From: Neoscytalidium dimidiatum
Lineage: Eukaryota; Ascomycota; Dothideomycetes; Botryosphaeriales; Botryosphaeriaceae
Direction: 5' to 3'
Assembly: GCA_037367355.1 (NCBI GenBank)
Contig: CM074696.1
Location: 4,402,001 to 4,466,000 of the forward strand
Length of the DNA stretch: 64,000 nucleotides
This document shows, in pieces, positions 11,554-22,297 of this stretch (within the stretch, counting starts at the first letter, position 1; the number at the start of each line of letters is the position of its first letter). A program made the translations under genes and the position numbers. Below the pieces are notes generated by a model. It saw only the letters and a program-made list of their open reading frames with translations, did not search any database and was not told the DNA's origin.

Positions 11554-12915
11554 ATGCCGCACATCCTCCTCCTCGGAACTTGTGATACAAAGCTCGAGGA
11601 GCTCTTATTCACCCGTGATAAGATCCTCGAGCACGACAACGCCGATGTTACCTTGATAGACGTCGGCCGCGAAGCCGTTTCACACTCCGCAATCACCGTC
11701 ACTGCCAATGAGCTCACCACAAAACATGCTCCCAAGGACGGGCCATCGGACGTCAGCTCCCTCGACCGCGGGGAGCTGAACAAGCACATGGCGGCCTGTG
11801 CCACCAACTACATCCGCACGATTCTGGAACAGCAGGAGAAAGAGAAGTCATCGCCCTCCACTACCGGAAAGAACTCCAAACAACCCATCACTGGTATCAT
11901 CTCCCTAGGTGGCAGCGGCGGCACCTCCCTCGCCGCCGCAGTAATGCGCTCCGCACTCCCCATGGGCTTCCCCAAGCTGATCGTCAGCACGATCGCGAGC
12001 GGCGAAACGGGCCCCATAATTGGGGAGACAGACATCACGCTCACCTACTCTATCGTCGACATCGCGGGCCTCAACACCATCCTCCGCACCGTGGCTTCCA
12101 ACGCCGCCGGCGCCATCGTCGGCATGGCCAACGCTTACCAACGCACCCAATCCGAGCGCCCATCCCCCTCCACCACCACCACCACCACCACCACCAAACG
12201 CCCCATCCGCCTCGGAATCACCATGTTCGGCGTGACCACCCCCGCCGTCACGACCATCCGATCGCACCTCTCGCACCTCTCGGCCCAGCCGGCCTCGGCC
12301 TGCCCGTACGCCTTCCCGGACACGCACATCTTCCACGCGACCGGCCACGGCGGCCTCGCGCTCGAGCGCCTCGTGCGCGCGCGCGCCCTCGACGCCGTCC
12401 TCGACCTGACCACCACCGAGGTCGCCGACCACCTCGTCGCCGGCGCCGTCATGTCGGCCGGGCCGGCCCGCCTGGCCGCCGCCGCGCGCCTCGGCCTGCC
12501 CGCCGTCGTCTCGCTCGGCGCGACCGACATGGCCAACTTCGGCCCCCGCCCCAGCGTGCCCGAGGCGTACGTCAGGGCCGGCAGGAAGCTGTGGGAGCAC
12601 AACCCGAGCGTGACGCTGATGCGGACGAGTCCGGAGGAGTGTAAGGGGATCGGGGAGTTCATTGCGGAGAAGTTGAGGGGCGCGAAGGACCCCGGGAAGG
12701 TGCAGGTGTGGATTCCCAAGGGGGGTGTGAGCGTGATGAGCGTGAAGGGTGGGCCGTTCGAGGATCGAGAGGCGGATGAGGCGTTGTTCGGGGCGGTGAG
12801 GGAGGGGCTGAGGGGGAGTGGGGTGGAGGTTGTAGAGGATGAGAGGGACATCAATGATGAGGGGTTTGCGCGGGCACTGGTAGACGCGTTGGTGGGGATT
12901 TTGGGGAGAGAATGA
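11554..12915 (+). CDS. UPF0261 family protein (Tm-1 N-terminal domain type)
   Basis: Intronless gene of 453 residues. The ATG at 11554 starts MPHILLLGTCDTKLEELLF, which matches the family opening; the in-frame extension back to 11497 has no ATG. Family blocks follow: LIDVGREA; ITGIISLGGSGGTSLAAAVM; LPMGFPKLIVSTIASGET; ITLTYSIVDIAGLN; LGITMFGVTTPAV; FHATGHGG; LDLTTTEVADHLVAG; and a C-terminal block with IPKGGVSVMS. UPF0261 proteins have a two-domain nucleotide-binding-like fold, and in tomato Tm-1 this domain binds and inhibits a tobamovirus replication protein. A fungal function is not known. A (ACC)n run at 12171-12195 encodes a Thr stretch in a probable linker. GC content rises sharply after about 12,200. 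Minus-strand ORFs across the gene are shadows. Confidence 0.9.
   Translation: MPHILLLGTCDTKLEELLFTRDKILEHDNADVTLIDVGREAVSHSAITVTANELTTKHAPKDGPSDVSSLDRGELNKHMAACATNYIRTILEQQEKEKSSPSTTGKNSKQPITGIISLGGSGGTSLAAAVMRSALPMGFPKLIVSTIASGETGPIIGETDITLTYSIVDIAGLNTILRTVASNAAGAIVGMANAYQRTQSERPSPSTTTTTTTTKRPIRLGITMFGVTTPAVTTIRSHLSHLSAQPASACPYAFPDTHIFHATGHGGLALERLVRARALDAVLDLTTTEVADHLVAGAVMSAGPARLAAAARLGLPAVVSLGATDMANFGPRPSVPEAYVRAGRKLWEHNPSVTLMRTSPEECKGIGEFIAEKLRGAKDPGKVQVWIPKGGVSVMSVKGGPFEDREADEALFGAVREGLRGSGVEVVEDERDINDEGFARALVDALVGILGRE
12171..12195 (+). repeat. (CAC)n microsatellite inside the UPF0261 gene
   Basis: About eight CAC/ACC units give a poly-threonine stretch between the two halves of the UPF0261 protein. 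Length is likely to vary between strains because the repeat is pure and in frame. Confidence 0.8.
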
Positions 12916-14007
12916 GGGACATGATTCAGGCAAAGAAAGGGTAACGGATAGATCCTGAACTGTCTGGCGAGAGAAAAATGTCTAAATTGGGTGGTTTTGG
13001 AGCTGCGGTGACAAAAGGAGGGAGCATTAATGGAGTAACTTTTCACCCGTCAAATTGAGTTTCTTACATTTTCTTGATATAATGCATATCAGCGACACTT
13101 AGCTCTATCAGATCACGATTCGGGAATCAAGAAGTCTTACTATGAGTCTGTTAAGACTTTTGAACAGCATCATCAGCTTCCGCTGCATGACTCTGCTGCA
13201 GGAAGTCAGGGCTTTCAAAGCGGATAGCTCCACTCTATCCGTAACTTTTCCGCGCTTCCGTACATAAGAGACTGAAGGAGCAGCTGTCGGAGAATCAATA
13301 ATGCAAAGGCGGGCGCCGACCTCTGAGGGTCGGTATAGACGGAAAAGATACCCAAAGGTAAACAAAGAAGTCTCTACCTTTTAGTGAGGGAAGAAGTCAG
13401 CTTTCATTAGTTCGCTTACTGTCGCGATATTTTTTGAATACACCCCCCTGGTGGTCGTACTGCTTGGTACTAGTGCTCTTCGACCAAGCCGCCTTTTAAC
13501 GGATACTATGCAAATATTAATAGCAAGTGAAGAAGCAGAGAAGCCGACTTGAATTGTGGGGTATCCCGCGAGTACGTACAAAGCATCTGCAACTCTCTCC
13601 AACTCAAAAACGAACGGAAAGCGCTTTTCTGCAGCCAATAACATGAACAACAAGACTTCCACTAAGCGAAAGATGTAGAAAAGGAAGAATCCCAAAAGAA
13701 TGGAAAATAGTCGATCAACTCCGTCGCTGATGCCGCCTGCAAAATGTGTGATAAAGCCAGCCGAGCCTTTTTCTTCCCGACACTTGTGTCGTCCTCCAAA
13801 TGTTAAACTTGTCTTCGTGGTGCAATCACCGTTCCTCCAAAAAGCTCTTGTCTTGTAACGATCAGGCCATTGGTGAGATGTGGCTGGGGACTTAGACTCG
13901 GCCGGTAATCCATGCCTGGAACGCCACGAAACCAGCATTCCTCAGCAAACAGAATAAACAAGTTGTGCCGCCCATATTTCTGGTTCTCGCTCTTCGCCAT
14001 TCGTCAA
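12916..14007. other. Intergenic region, AT-richer than its flanks
   Basis: Convergent spacer between the UPF0261 gene and the coiled-coil membrane gene, and less GC-rich than both. Apart from the doubtful minus-strand ORF at 13381-13938, I see no gene or RNA. Confidence 0.5.
13381..13938 (-). CDS. Doubtful ORF with hydrophobic segments
   Basis: A 185-codon ORF with a true ATG at 13938. Its middle part is strongly hydrophobic (LFSILLGFFLFYIF followed by VEVLLFMLLAAE), as in a small membrane protein. The N-terminal 70 residues look like random sequence, no family is recognised, and it lies in a convergent intergenic spacer. It may be chance or a spliced gene whose true exon is only the middle part. 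Confidence 0.2.
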   Translation of the reverse strand: MLVSWRSRHGLPAESKSPATSHQWPDRYKTRAFWRNGDCTTKTSLTFGGRHKCREEKGSAGFITHFAGGISDGVDRLFSILLGFFLFYIFRLVEVLLFMLLAAEKRFPFVFELERVADALYVLAGYPTIQVGFSASSLAINICIVSVKRRLGRRALVPSSTTTRGVYSKNIATVSELMKADFFPH

Positions 14008-15729
14008 TCACGCCATGCCCAATACCTGAAGCGTCTTGTTCGCATCGGCCATCGTCATTCCCTGGACGCCCAACGCGCGCACCTGGCTTCCTTTCCGCAG
14101 CCTCTGCAGGCCCGTCGCCACCTTCCAGCTCTCCTCCATGCTAAGGACGAAGACGTATTTCTTGCTCTCCGGGTCTCTAATGCTGGCTCTCACGATGTAA
14201 ACGCCGCTCGACTTGACTTCGGCAGTCTCGACGAGCTTCATAGTCCAAGCTTTGACATCCCACTCACGCTGCGGGACCTGCCGCACATCATCGTCAATAA
14301 AGAGACCCTCAGTGGTCATGCGTAGGACCAGTCCGTCAGTGACTGGGCCCATGCCTGACACGAGCTGAGCAGTAGGTTTGGGGAATAACGATGTAAACAG
14401 GTAAACGCCCTTGATAATCACCTTCTCGGGATCGCTCGTGGTGTACGGCCCACGTACGGAGGGCGGAGGGGATGTCCTCGCGGTGGACGTAGACGGCGCG
14501 TAGGAAGAGGATGCGACGGATTCGGAGTACATCGACGCGGAAGCGGTGGTACGTGGTGCTCTTGGAGTATCGTAGGGCCGGAAGCCTGAGTAGGCACGAG
14601 AATCGCCATCGGTCGTTCGGGCGGTCGGTCGTTCGTAGGGCTTCTTGGGCGACGGGCTGGGCGGCTTCCCGCTTTCGCTGGCGGCTTTGGCCTGCCGCTC
14701 AGCTTCGCGGGCCTTGCGCTCGCGCTCAGCACGTTCGCGGGCAGCCTTGAGGCGCTCCTCGCGCTCCTTGACTGCCTTCTCCTTAGCCGCTGCGGCTTCT
14801 GCTTCTGCTTTTGCGGCGGCAGCTGCTTGCTCGGCCGCTGCTTTCGCTTTAGCTTCTTTTTCAAGTTTTTCGCGGATTTCTCGCTCCAATTTCTCACGGG
14901 TTTCTTTCTCCCGAGCCTCTCTTTCCGTCTTTTCTTTGGCTAGTCTTTCCCGTGCTAACCGCTCGCGTGCTTCCCTCTCGCGCTGTTCTTTCTCGCGAGT
15001 ACGCATTTGTTCCCACTTTTGCTTCTCGGCCTGTGCACGCGCGGCCCTGTCAGCTTCTTCTTTCTTCTTGGCTTCTTCCGCAGCCTGGCGGCGTACTTCC
15101 TCGGCCCGCTTGCGGGCTTCATCCCGTTGTCTTGTCTCTTCCCTTGCCTTCTCCCAATCAGCGGAAGCGTTGCGGGTGCCACCTCCCCACGCTCCTCTCG
15201 GCGTCGATCCTGCTCCAGGGCCAGCTCCAGCTCCCGCTCCAGCTCCAGGGGGAGGTGTGTGGTTGAAACCGCCGGGGAAGCCGTTGGGCTGAGGGCCCGC
15301 GCGAGCTCCACCACCGGCGGCGTGGCCAGCTCCAGCGCCGGCGCCAGCACCTCCTCCCGGCCCGGTCGAGCCAGGTCCTGCTCCCTCGACTTGTGTCTTC
15401 CCCATGGCCCAACCGGCCACACCGACGCCGAGCACGAGGATCAGCACTCCGCCTCCGCCGCTGGACGTCACTGCCGAGAACCATGCCTTGAGCGTGGGTT
15501 CGATGATGGTCCAGACCAACACAGCAAGCAGGGTGCAGCCGACGCCGGCGAGGAAGGAGTTCCGCTGCACTGCGAGAGAAGGCAGGTAAAGGAAACCGGA
15601 CCCTGAACTGTGAGGCGGGATGATGAATATGTCATAGTTACCGGGCGGCAGGCCAGAGCCCTGACCGCCGGCGGTGGTCTTTGGGTTTTCGCCGTGCGGC
15701 GGCGGTGGTGGAGGCGGTGGGCCGTCCAT
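14008..15729 (-). CDS. Membrane-anchored coiled-coil protein of unknown function
   Basis: Single-exon gene of 573 residues with its ATG at 15729. The N-terminus has eight prolines, then NYDIFIIPPHSSGSGFLYLPS. Two hydrophobic segments follow at about residues 59-78 (FLAGVGCTLLAVLVWTIIEP) and 93-110. Next come a Gly/Ala/Pro-rich linker and a highly charged coiled coil at about 190-345 made of Glu-, Arg-, Lys- and Ala-rich heptads. A Ser/Pro-rich stretch leads to a compact C-terminal domain (about 435-573) with VIIKGVYLFTSLFPKP, EGLFIDDDVRQVPQREWDVK and YVFVLSMEESWKV. The likely topology is a membrane hairpin with a long cytoplasmic rod and globular tail. I do not recognise a named family. Confidence 0.8.
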   Translation of the reverse strand: MDGPPPPPPPPHGENPKTTAGGQGSGLPPGNYDIFIIPPHSSGSGFLYLPSLAVQRNSFLAGVGCTLLAVLVWTIIEPTLKAWFSAVTSSGGGGVLILVLGVGVAGWAMGKTQVEGAGPGSTGPGGGAGAGAGAGHAAGGGARAGPQPNGFPGGFNHTPPPGAGAGAGAGPGAGSTPRGAWGGGTRNASADWEKAREETRQRDEARKRAEEVRRQAAEEAKKKEEADRAARAQAEKQKWEQMRTREKEQREREARERLARERLAKEKTEREAREKETREKLEREIREKLEKEAKAKAAAEQAAAAAKAEAEAAAAKEKAVKEREERLKAARERAERERKAREAERQAKAASESGKPPSPSPKKPYERPTARTTDGDSRAYSGFRPYDTPRAPRTTASASMYSESVASSSYAPSTSTARTSPPPSVRGPYTTSDPEKVIIKGVYLFTSLFPKPTAQLVSGMGPVTDGLVLRMTTEGLFIDDDVRQVPQREWDVKAWTMKLVETAEVKSSGVYIVRASIRDPESKKYVFVLSMEESWKVATGLQRLRKGSQVRALGVQGMTMADANKTLQVLGMA

Positions 15730-17116
15730 CGCGAGGATAGCGCGGGCAGCAGTTCAGACAGCGGTGTCTGGCTGCGCCGGTGACGGTCGGAAGCGGATGC
15801 GAGGTCGTCCAGGTCGCAATTGCGGTATCTCGTGGTTCGCTGGGCTATGTGGAGGGCTGCGGGTCGTTGTGTGGGGCGGTCGGTGGTTGTTGCGGTGAGA
15901 GCGGTGCGCAGGGCATATGGGCAGCAATTGTTTACGGGTGGCTGGGAGAGCTTCAAAAAACTATCAGAGGCAGCAATATCAAAGCAGGTGAAGGGACAGA
16001 CTGACTCCGGACACTGCAGAGCAAGAGCGAATAGCGGGAGCGAGAATATGTACAGAGAAGAGGAAAAGGGGCGGAATTGATGAGCGAGCTGGGTGGGGTG
16101 TGCAGAGAAGGTTGGTGACGGTGTTTTGGTCCTGCAAGGCAGCGGCTCTACCCGCTAACAGCGCCCCAGACGACACGGGGCGCGGCTCAGAATCCTGGGA
16201 GCCCGGGGTTCGCGCAGGGATGTTGCAACTCAACTCCTCTCGCAGCGGGAGCGGTGGAGAGAGAGAGAGAGAGCGTGTATGTATTATATCTGTGCCTGCC
16301 AGCTCCACGCAGCGCCGGGGCCAAGGCGTTCGTTGTTGTGTCCCCGCAGATGTGCACCTGGGCTGTGCATCATCAGCCCGCGCTGACTCGCTGGTCGATG
16401 CGTCGCGCTGCTCCGGCTCGCCCAGGACTCGCGCAGACGGAGCTCGTCCTATCGCCGCCAGTCGTCCGCTGCGTATCGCGGGCGGCGCTGCATGGGCGTT
16501 GCACTCGCGTCAGTCTCCAATTCGTTGGGGCTGCACGCTTCATGCAGCCTGAGTTCGCCGCACGCCGTTACGCGCTGCAGGTGGGCCGCAAAACAAATAA
16601 ACTGCCGTAGCGGGCAGCCCGAGAGCTCGCGATGTGACGAGGTGACGAGCCGTGAGCCGCCTCGCCTCAGCGTCCAGGGCCCGGCTGATGCCTGCTAGGC
16701 GTCATCGTCGGAGGTGATCTGTCGGATGGATTGGCAGACACAGGCCGGGCCCTGCGCCCGCCCGTCGCTCGCCCGGCCCATCGTCCATTTTTCCTCTGCT
16801 CACGCCCGCCGTTGGCTGTCCAGCTGTCCAGCTGTCCGCCGGCGGCGGCAGTGCAACCACACCCACGCCGAGAGGCCCCCTCCGCGTCTCCTCCCAGCAC
16901 CCGCCCAGGGCCGCCCTGCTGCTGGCCGCGCAGACGCCCTGTACGCCGTCGTCGATGCCTGCGCGCAGCCTCTGGATTATCCCTGCGGGCCCCGTGGCCC
17001 CGTCGGCGGCCGCCCGGTCTCCCGCTGCCCGTCTCCACAGTTGAGCCGCTAGCGATCACGGTCATGCCCTTCCTCTCACCGCCGGCGCGTTCCAGCTGCC
17101 AGGCGCCCCAGCTGAC
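15730..17116. other. Divergent intergenic region
   Basis: This 1.4-kb spacer separates the coiled-coil membrane gene (-) from the MFS transporter (+) and must hold both promoters. It has a GA repeat at 16257-16271 and a GC-rich stretch from 16,300 to 17,100. ORFs in both directions overlap and show no domain. Confidence 0.5.
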
Positions 17117-19166
17117 ATGTCTGCATCGGAGCACTACGAGCTGCAGCTCCGCGCCAGAGCTCCACCGTCATCGGCCTCCGATTCTTCCTCCCCAGGCGCG
17201 CCCACGCCCGACGAAGACGACGACCGCGAACCGTTCGCGCTTAGAGATGATATGCCGTCGGACCTCCGCCCCGACGAGGCTCTCTCCCCGGACGAGGAGG
17301 AGCTGAACCGCCGCACCGTCCGCAAGCTCGACGTCATACTGCTCCCTTTCCTCGCCCTCCTCTTCCTCTTCAACTCCCTAGACAAATCCAATATCGGGAG
17401 CGCCGAGTCCGCGCACTTTACCACCGACGCCGGCCTCGACCGCGAAGATGTCAACACCGCTGTTGCCCTGTTCTTCGTCTTCTTCGTCACACTACAACCG
17501 GTTGGTGCCGCACTGGGGCGCAAGTATGGTATGAAGAGATGGGTGCCCTCTTGCATGGCGTTATGGGGTCTTTGCACCACGCTACATATATGGGTACATG
17601 CTGCGTGGCAGCTGTACATTCTGCGCATTATTATAGCTACTCTCGAAGGTATGCCCAAGAGCTACGTGTTATCTTGTGGTGCTGGAGATCCGTTGACACT
17701 GGCATGTAGCCGGCTTTTACCCCGTGACGGTGTCCTATCTCTCGCTATTCTACACCCGTTTTGAGTTTGGCAGACGGTTAGCTATTTTCTACGGCCAGGC
17801 TGCTGTCGCGGGCGCGTTCGGTGGCATATTGTCATACGCCGTATTCTCGCGTTTCCCGGGCCAAGATGCGCATGAGATCGACGGCCCAAGCCCTCCGCCA
17901 GACCACAGTAGCTGGCATTCGTGGCAAATTCTTTTTTTGATTGAAGGGTGCACCACCATGTTTGTTGCGCTAAGCGGCTTCTTCTGGCTCCCGGAACGAG
18001 GAAAGACGGCATGGTTCCTGAGTCCCGAGGAGCGCGAATGGGCTGAAGAGCGCATCAGGCGGGATAGAGAGGGCGAAGCGACTCAAATCCGTTCCAAGCG
18101 CTCAGCCTCTCCCCTGCCTTCACATGTGGACCACGACGATCTTGAAGCGTCGATGCAATCCGCCACGTCGGGTGGGGAAGAAGCTCAGGGTCTGTTATCT
18201 GCCTCTCCGCAGAGCCAAGGATACTCCCCTCCGCGGACGAACTCCCCGCAGATCAATGTCAACGACCGCGGACTCTCGGCCCACGATGTCCTCTCTGCTC
18301 TCTGCTCCTGGAAGGTCTACTATCTCCTTGTTTTCAACATCCTCTCCGCCATACCCAGCACCGCCTTTTCCATCTTCCTCCCACTAGTCCTCGCCCCCCT
18401 CTCATCCACCCCGGCCCTCGCCAACCTCCTCACCGCACCCCCCTACATCTGTGCCGCCGCAACCCTCTACGCCTTTACTTCCTGGTCGGACCGCAGCCGC
18501 GACCGCACGAAACCCATCCTCGTCAGCCTGGTCATCGTCCTCCTCGGCTTCGCCGGCACGATCTTCGTGCCATCCAAAACCAAAGCGTCCGACCCGCCGG
18601 ACGCCACCAGCGCCGACGACGACGCGCACCTGGCCCTGCGCTACCTCGCCCTCTGCGTCCTCCTCTCCGGCACCTTCATCGCCTCCCCGCTCACCGTCGC
18701 CTGGCTGACCAACAACTTCCCCGCCCCGGGCAAGCGCGCCATCGCCCTCGGCATCAACGGCTGGGGCAACGTCGCCGGCGTCTTCGCGAGCCTGCTCTTC
18801 GCCCCGCGCTTCCAGGCCGACGGCTACCGCACCTCCTTCGTCTGGACCGCCCTCTGCGTCCTCCTCGCCTTCGCCGGCTTCGCCGGCTTCCGCGCCCTCG
18901 TCGTCGCCGAGAACGAGCGCAGGCGGCGCACGCTCGCGCGGTGGACCGACGACGAGGTCGAGGCCGAGCGGCGCTGGGGCCGGGGCCCGCTGCGCAGGGG
19001 CGACGCGGGCAGGAGCCGCAAGGGCGAGGAGGTGCTGGATCGCGCGGTCGACTGGCTGGGGCGCAGCGGCGGCAGCTTCGAGCGCAGGATCGCGGCGTGG
19101 GTGGAGGCGTGGAGGGAAAGCCCGCGGGAGGGGGACGAGCGGGTTACGTTTGTTTACGGGCTGTAA
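17117..19166 (+). CDS. MFS transporter, DAL5/anion:cation symporter-like
   Basis: Plasma-membrane secondary carrier of the major facilitator superfamily, closest by motif to fungal allantoate/nicotinate/vitamin-type (DAL5) permeases; the substrate is not determinable. Exon 1 is 17117..17648 and exon 2 is 17710..19166, with a 61-nt GTATGC intron; together they give 662 residues. An acidic cytoplasmic N-terminus of about 65 residues is followed by TM1 with LDKSNIGSA, the hallmark of this family. TM2-3 carry the loop GRKYGMKRW, and TM4-6 follow (AGFYPVTVSYLSLFYTRFEFGRR then GQAAVAGAFGGILSY). A central loop of about 110 residues comes next, with DHDDLEAS and Ser/Pro-rich sequence, before the second six-helix half. 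The C-terminal tail of about 100 residues is unusually long, basic and Arg/Gly-rich. The second half of the gene is distinctly more GC-rich than the first. Confidence 0.9.
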
Positions 19167-19608
19167 CGATGTATTTTTTGATTTGTTCTTGTAGCATGAT
19201 CTAGGTGTTTCGTCGTGGTTGTGGTTGTGGTTGTGGGGGTTCGTGTGTTTGTGTGGGTGCGTGTGTGTGTGTGGCGTCTATGACGATTCGATGTTGCTAT
19301 TTTGGTTTGTAGCAGTGACAAACAATTTTCATGGGAGCTTGATTCGACTTACTTCAATAATAACCTCCTATTGCTTGGATAAAGACCGTAAGAATGTTAT
19401 ATTTATTACGACTGCTCTGTTGCATTTGAGTCTCTACTGCTTAATAGAAAAAAAAAACCTGGGTATCACCGCAAAATGAAAAATGCCAACAAGAAAAACT
19501 GTCTGCAAGAAGCCAACCACCAAAATGCATAATCAAAAGTTTTATTCCAACGCTTCCTCCATGAGGAACATCCAAGAGAATGATGGAAAAAAAAAACAAA
19601 TAGTTCCC
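19167..19608. other. Convergent intergenic spacer with TG repeats
   Basis: Spacer between the MFS gene and the next minus-strand gene. It contains GTGGTT units at about 19214-19233 and an interrupted (GT)n tract to 19272, then AT-rich sequence likely to hold both polyadenylation regions. No gene is seen. Confidence 0.6.
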
Positions 19609-22297
19609 TTACAAGAACCCCAGCTCATCCCCGCTGTCGTCCGGCCCATCCAGCCCAAACACTGTACTCAGCGTCATCTTAGCTGGCCGGCTTTGAGGAA
19701 CGCGCCGTTCACCGCAGCCGCCGCTCTTCCTCACGCGCTTTCGCGGCGGTCTTTCGGGCGAGGATGACGGAGGTGGTGGTTGCGGTTGTTGCACGGGGCT
19801 CGTGAGGGCCAGCTCGTCCACGTCGTCCTCACCGTCTTCTTCCGCATCGTCTTCCGTCTCATCAGCTGCAAAGCAGTCGTCGATGTCGTACTTCTTCCGA
19901 AAGTGTTCAAGAGCGACAGGTGTGCTCGAGAAGGCGGGCGTAGTTGACACCGGAGTAGCAGTAGTCGGAGTGGAGAACACCGCGGCAACGGGGGTCTGGG
20001 AGAGGACGTCGGGAGTGGAGTTCGCGAGGAGGAGCTGGGAGAGGGTGGGACGGGCGGGCGTGGAGACCTTGAGGGGGCTTGAGGGGGGTTCCTGTTCATC
20101 CTCTTCCTCTTCTCCTGGGGGTGGCGGCAACGGCGGTACGAGTTTAGAGGTGTGCGTGACGAAGGGTGTAGCCTCGACCCATTCGGAGATGCCGGATTCC
20201 CAGCGGTAGCCGACATGGTAGTCAGCGTCCTTATAGAAGAAGGGTGTGTCGTAATGCGGCATCTGGATCTTTTGCATCTCGTTTTCGATCTTGAGGGCGA
20301 ATTCGAAGCAGTCTCTGCTAGTTCCTGTAGTGTGCATTAGATATGAGTTCGCATTAGAAAAGGGGACATTTCCGGGGCTTACCAATAAAGTCCTGGGAAT
20401 GGTCGGCGAACTCGTTGGCAGAGTCGAGAGCCAGACGCTTCAAGAACCACGAAGGGAAACCTACGGTCTCCCAGTCATTGGAAAGGGTCGATTCGGTGAA
20501 GTCCCCATCATCCATCGATGAGATGCGGTACGATTTCAGATCTAGAACAATGGATTTTAAGACCTGAAAAACGTTCTCCGGTGATTTTGGGGCGTACGCC
20601 TTGCCACAAGTCTCGGCAACGGAGCAGACAATAGCTGGAATGTTGAGTAATTGTCGTTCCGTAGTTTCCTCGACCTGTGTTAGACCTCTGATATGCATAG
20701 TAATTGGCGAACTAGCGCTATGAGGGAGTCTCGTACCACCTTTGACGCCGGCGATGATGCTACAGGTGATTATGTTGCTCAATCTTTCGATAGCGCAACT
20801 AGAGCGCGCAAGCATACTGTTGAGATTGCCTTCAAGAATGTAACGAGTGACCTCCGAGGCCACGCTTTCAAGTGCATGCTGTATGGCATATTTGCCTCCT
20901 TGACCATAGCTTGCTTCTTCATTGGGAAGGAGGAATATTGCTGCGAATATAACAGAAAGTGATGAGACAGTGGTAGTCAATGCTTTGCTGACACTAGGCG
21001 GGGTTTTTGTGGACTGGTTATTGTCTGCTTCATCTGACAAAGTGTCGCTGATACCCATAGGATTGATCCCACAGGCGATAGATGTGACCGCATGGAAGAG
21101 CTTGCATGCCTCTGAATGCGCTGCGCTATTCGAATCTGAAATATTGCGAATGATCCTGCTCCAAATCTGCTTGAACTTTGCCGTTGAAGCCCATTCAATA
21201 GGAAGAAGGCCGCAGAGGAGCAGCTTGCGGACTAGGCGGTAGAAAAATGACCATCCATCTGTCCTGTCTGCCCAAGCATGTGCTGTTGCGATGCCTCTGA
21301 ATCGTGGATCGTCAAATTGGATAAGTTCGTCCTTTGTGGTCCTAGGAGGTGGAAGCGGTGCTGTTGCAAAGGCGAAAGCTGAAATAATCTCCTCCGCCTC
21401 GTCAAATGCGAGCAAATCATAGCACTGGCGAATAAGCTGCTCAATATGGATGGTGTCAAGGAGCTTCTCTGAGACAGCAACGGTGACGAGGGCAACACCA
21501 TGAGCACGTACTACTTCTCGTAATGGCCTCCACCCTGAAGCTGCTCCCATCCCTTCCAGTTCCTGATAGACTTGCTCACTTGCATCAATTTTTTCAGCAT
21601 TCTCTTCGTCTTCCCATTGCTGTCTGCCCTCGATGTACGCAGGAATCCGACGAAGGCAGGTAGACATTAGCGAACGAGTGCCGGTCTTGGGTTCGCCAGG
21701 TAGGTCTCCAGGCTGCGTAGCATGGAGTAGGCTACGAAACGCTTGCAAAAACCGCTCCACGTGACGCAACTGTGCACCAACTGATTCCCTGAGCAAGGCT
21801 GAGCTTCGGTCATGCCTGAGCAGTGGAAATCTTCGCTTTTTCGGAGTCTGTAGGAATTGCCATCCCGTTGCTTGCTTTGCCTTGGGTTGAGAGGAATCGT
21901 CGAGCATCACTTGGCGAGCAATGAGTGGAGTTGGCATAGAAATTTCACCGGGCTTGCGTACACCAGGCGCAGAATTTGGGTTGGCCTTCACGGAGCGATT
22001 AGTATAGAGGCGCTTAGTACCTCTCTTATCCGGACCGCTAGGTATCCAGTCTGGATCATCGAAGCTCTTCCGACGCCCGACGTGGTGAATTTCATCCTCT
22101 TCCTTGGATTCGAATTTTGAGCTCGGCGCGGGAACCAGTCCGGAGGTGGAGGCTTGGCCAGTCGAAACGGTAGTACCCAGCTGTGGATATACAATCTCGC
22201 GGAGGACCTTGAGCTGGGCCGTAAGCGGACGGAGCAGTCGATTGCAACGGCCAGTCGTCCAAGGCGGATCGCTGGCTTTTGGTGCGGCTATGTGCAT
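19609..22297 (-). CDS. Large fungal protein of unknown function, probably nuclear
   Basis: Two exons, 22297..20383 and 20324..19609, with a 58-nt GTAAGC intron, encode 876 residues. The ATG at 22297 gives MHIAAPKASDPPWTTGRCNR. Residues up to about 160 are polar and basic (RRKSFDDPDWIPS, GTKRLYTNR, PKKRRFPLLRHDR, the last resembling a nuclear localisation signal). The middle 500 residues look like an all-helical repeat fold with blocks such as SLMSTCLRRIPAYIEGRQQW, GWRPLREVVRAHGV, WSFFYRLVRKLLLCGLLPIEW and FPSWFLKRLALDSANEFAD. The last 200 residues are disordered and acidic with a basic PPRKRVRKSG cluster, ending TLSTVFGLDGPDDSGDELGFL minus its first residue. I do not recognise the family and assign no function; nuclear location is inferred from the basic clusters. 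Confidence 0.8.

Noticed and set aside
11905..12933. 342-codon minus-strand ORF over the UPF0261 gene
   Set aside because: Antisense shadow caused by the GC-rich codon usage of the real gene.
16714..17306. Plus-strand ORFs just before the MFS gene
   Set aside because: Pro/Arg/Ser-rich overlapping frames in a GC-rich promoter region; the conserved protein starts at 17117 in a different frame.
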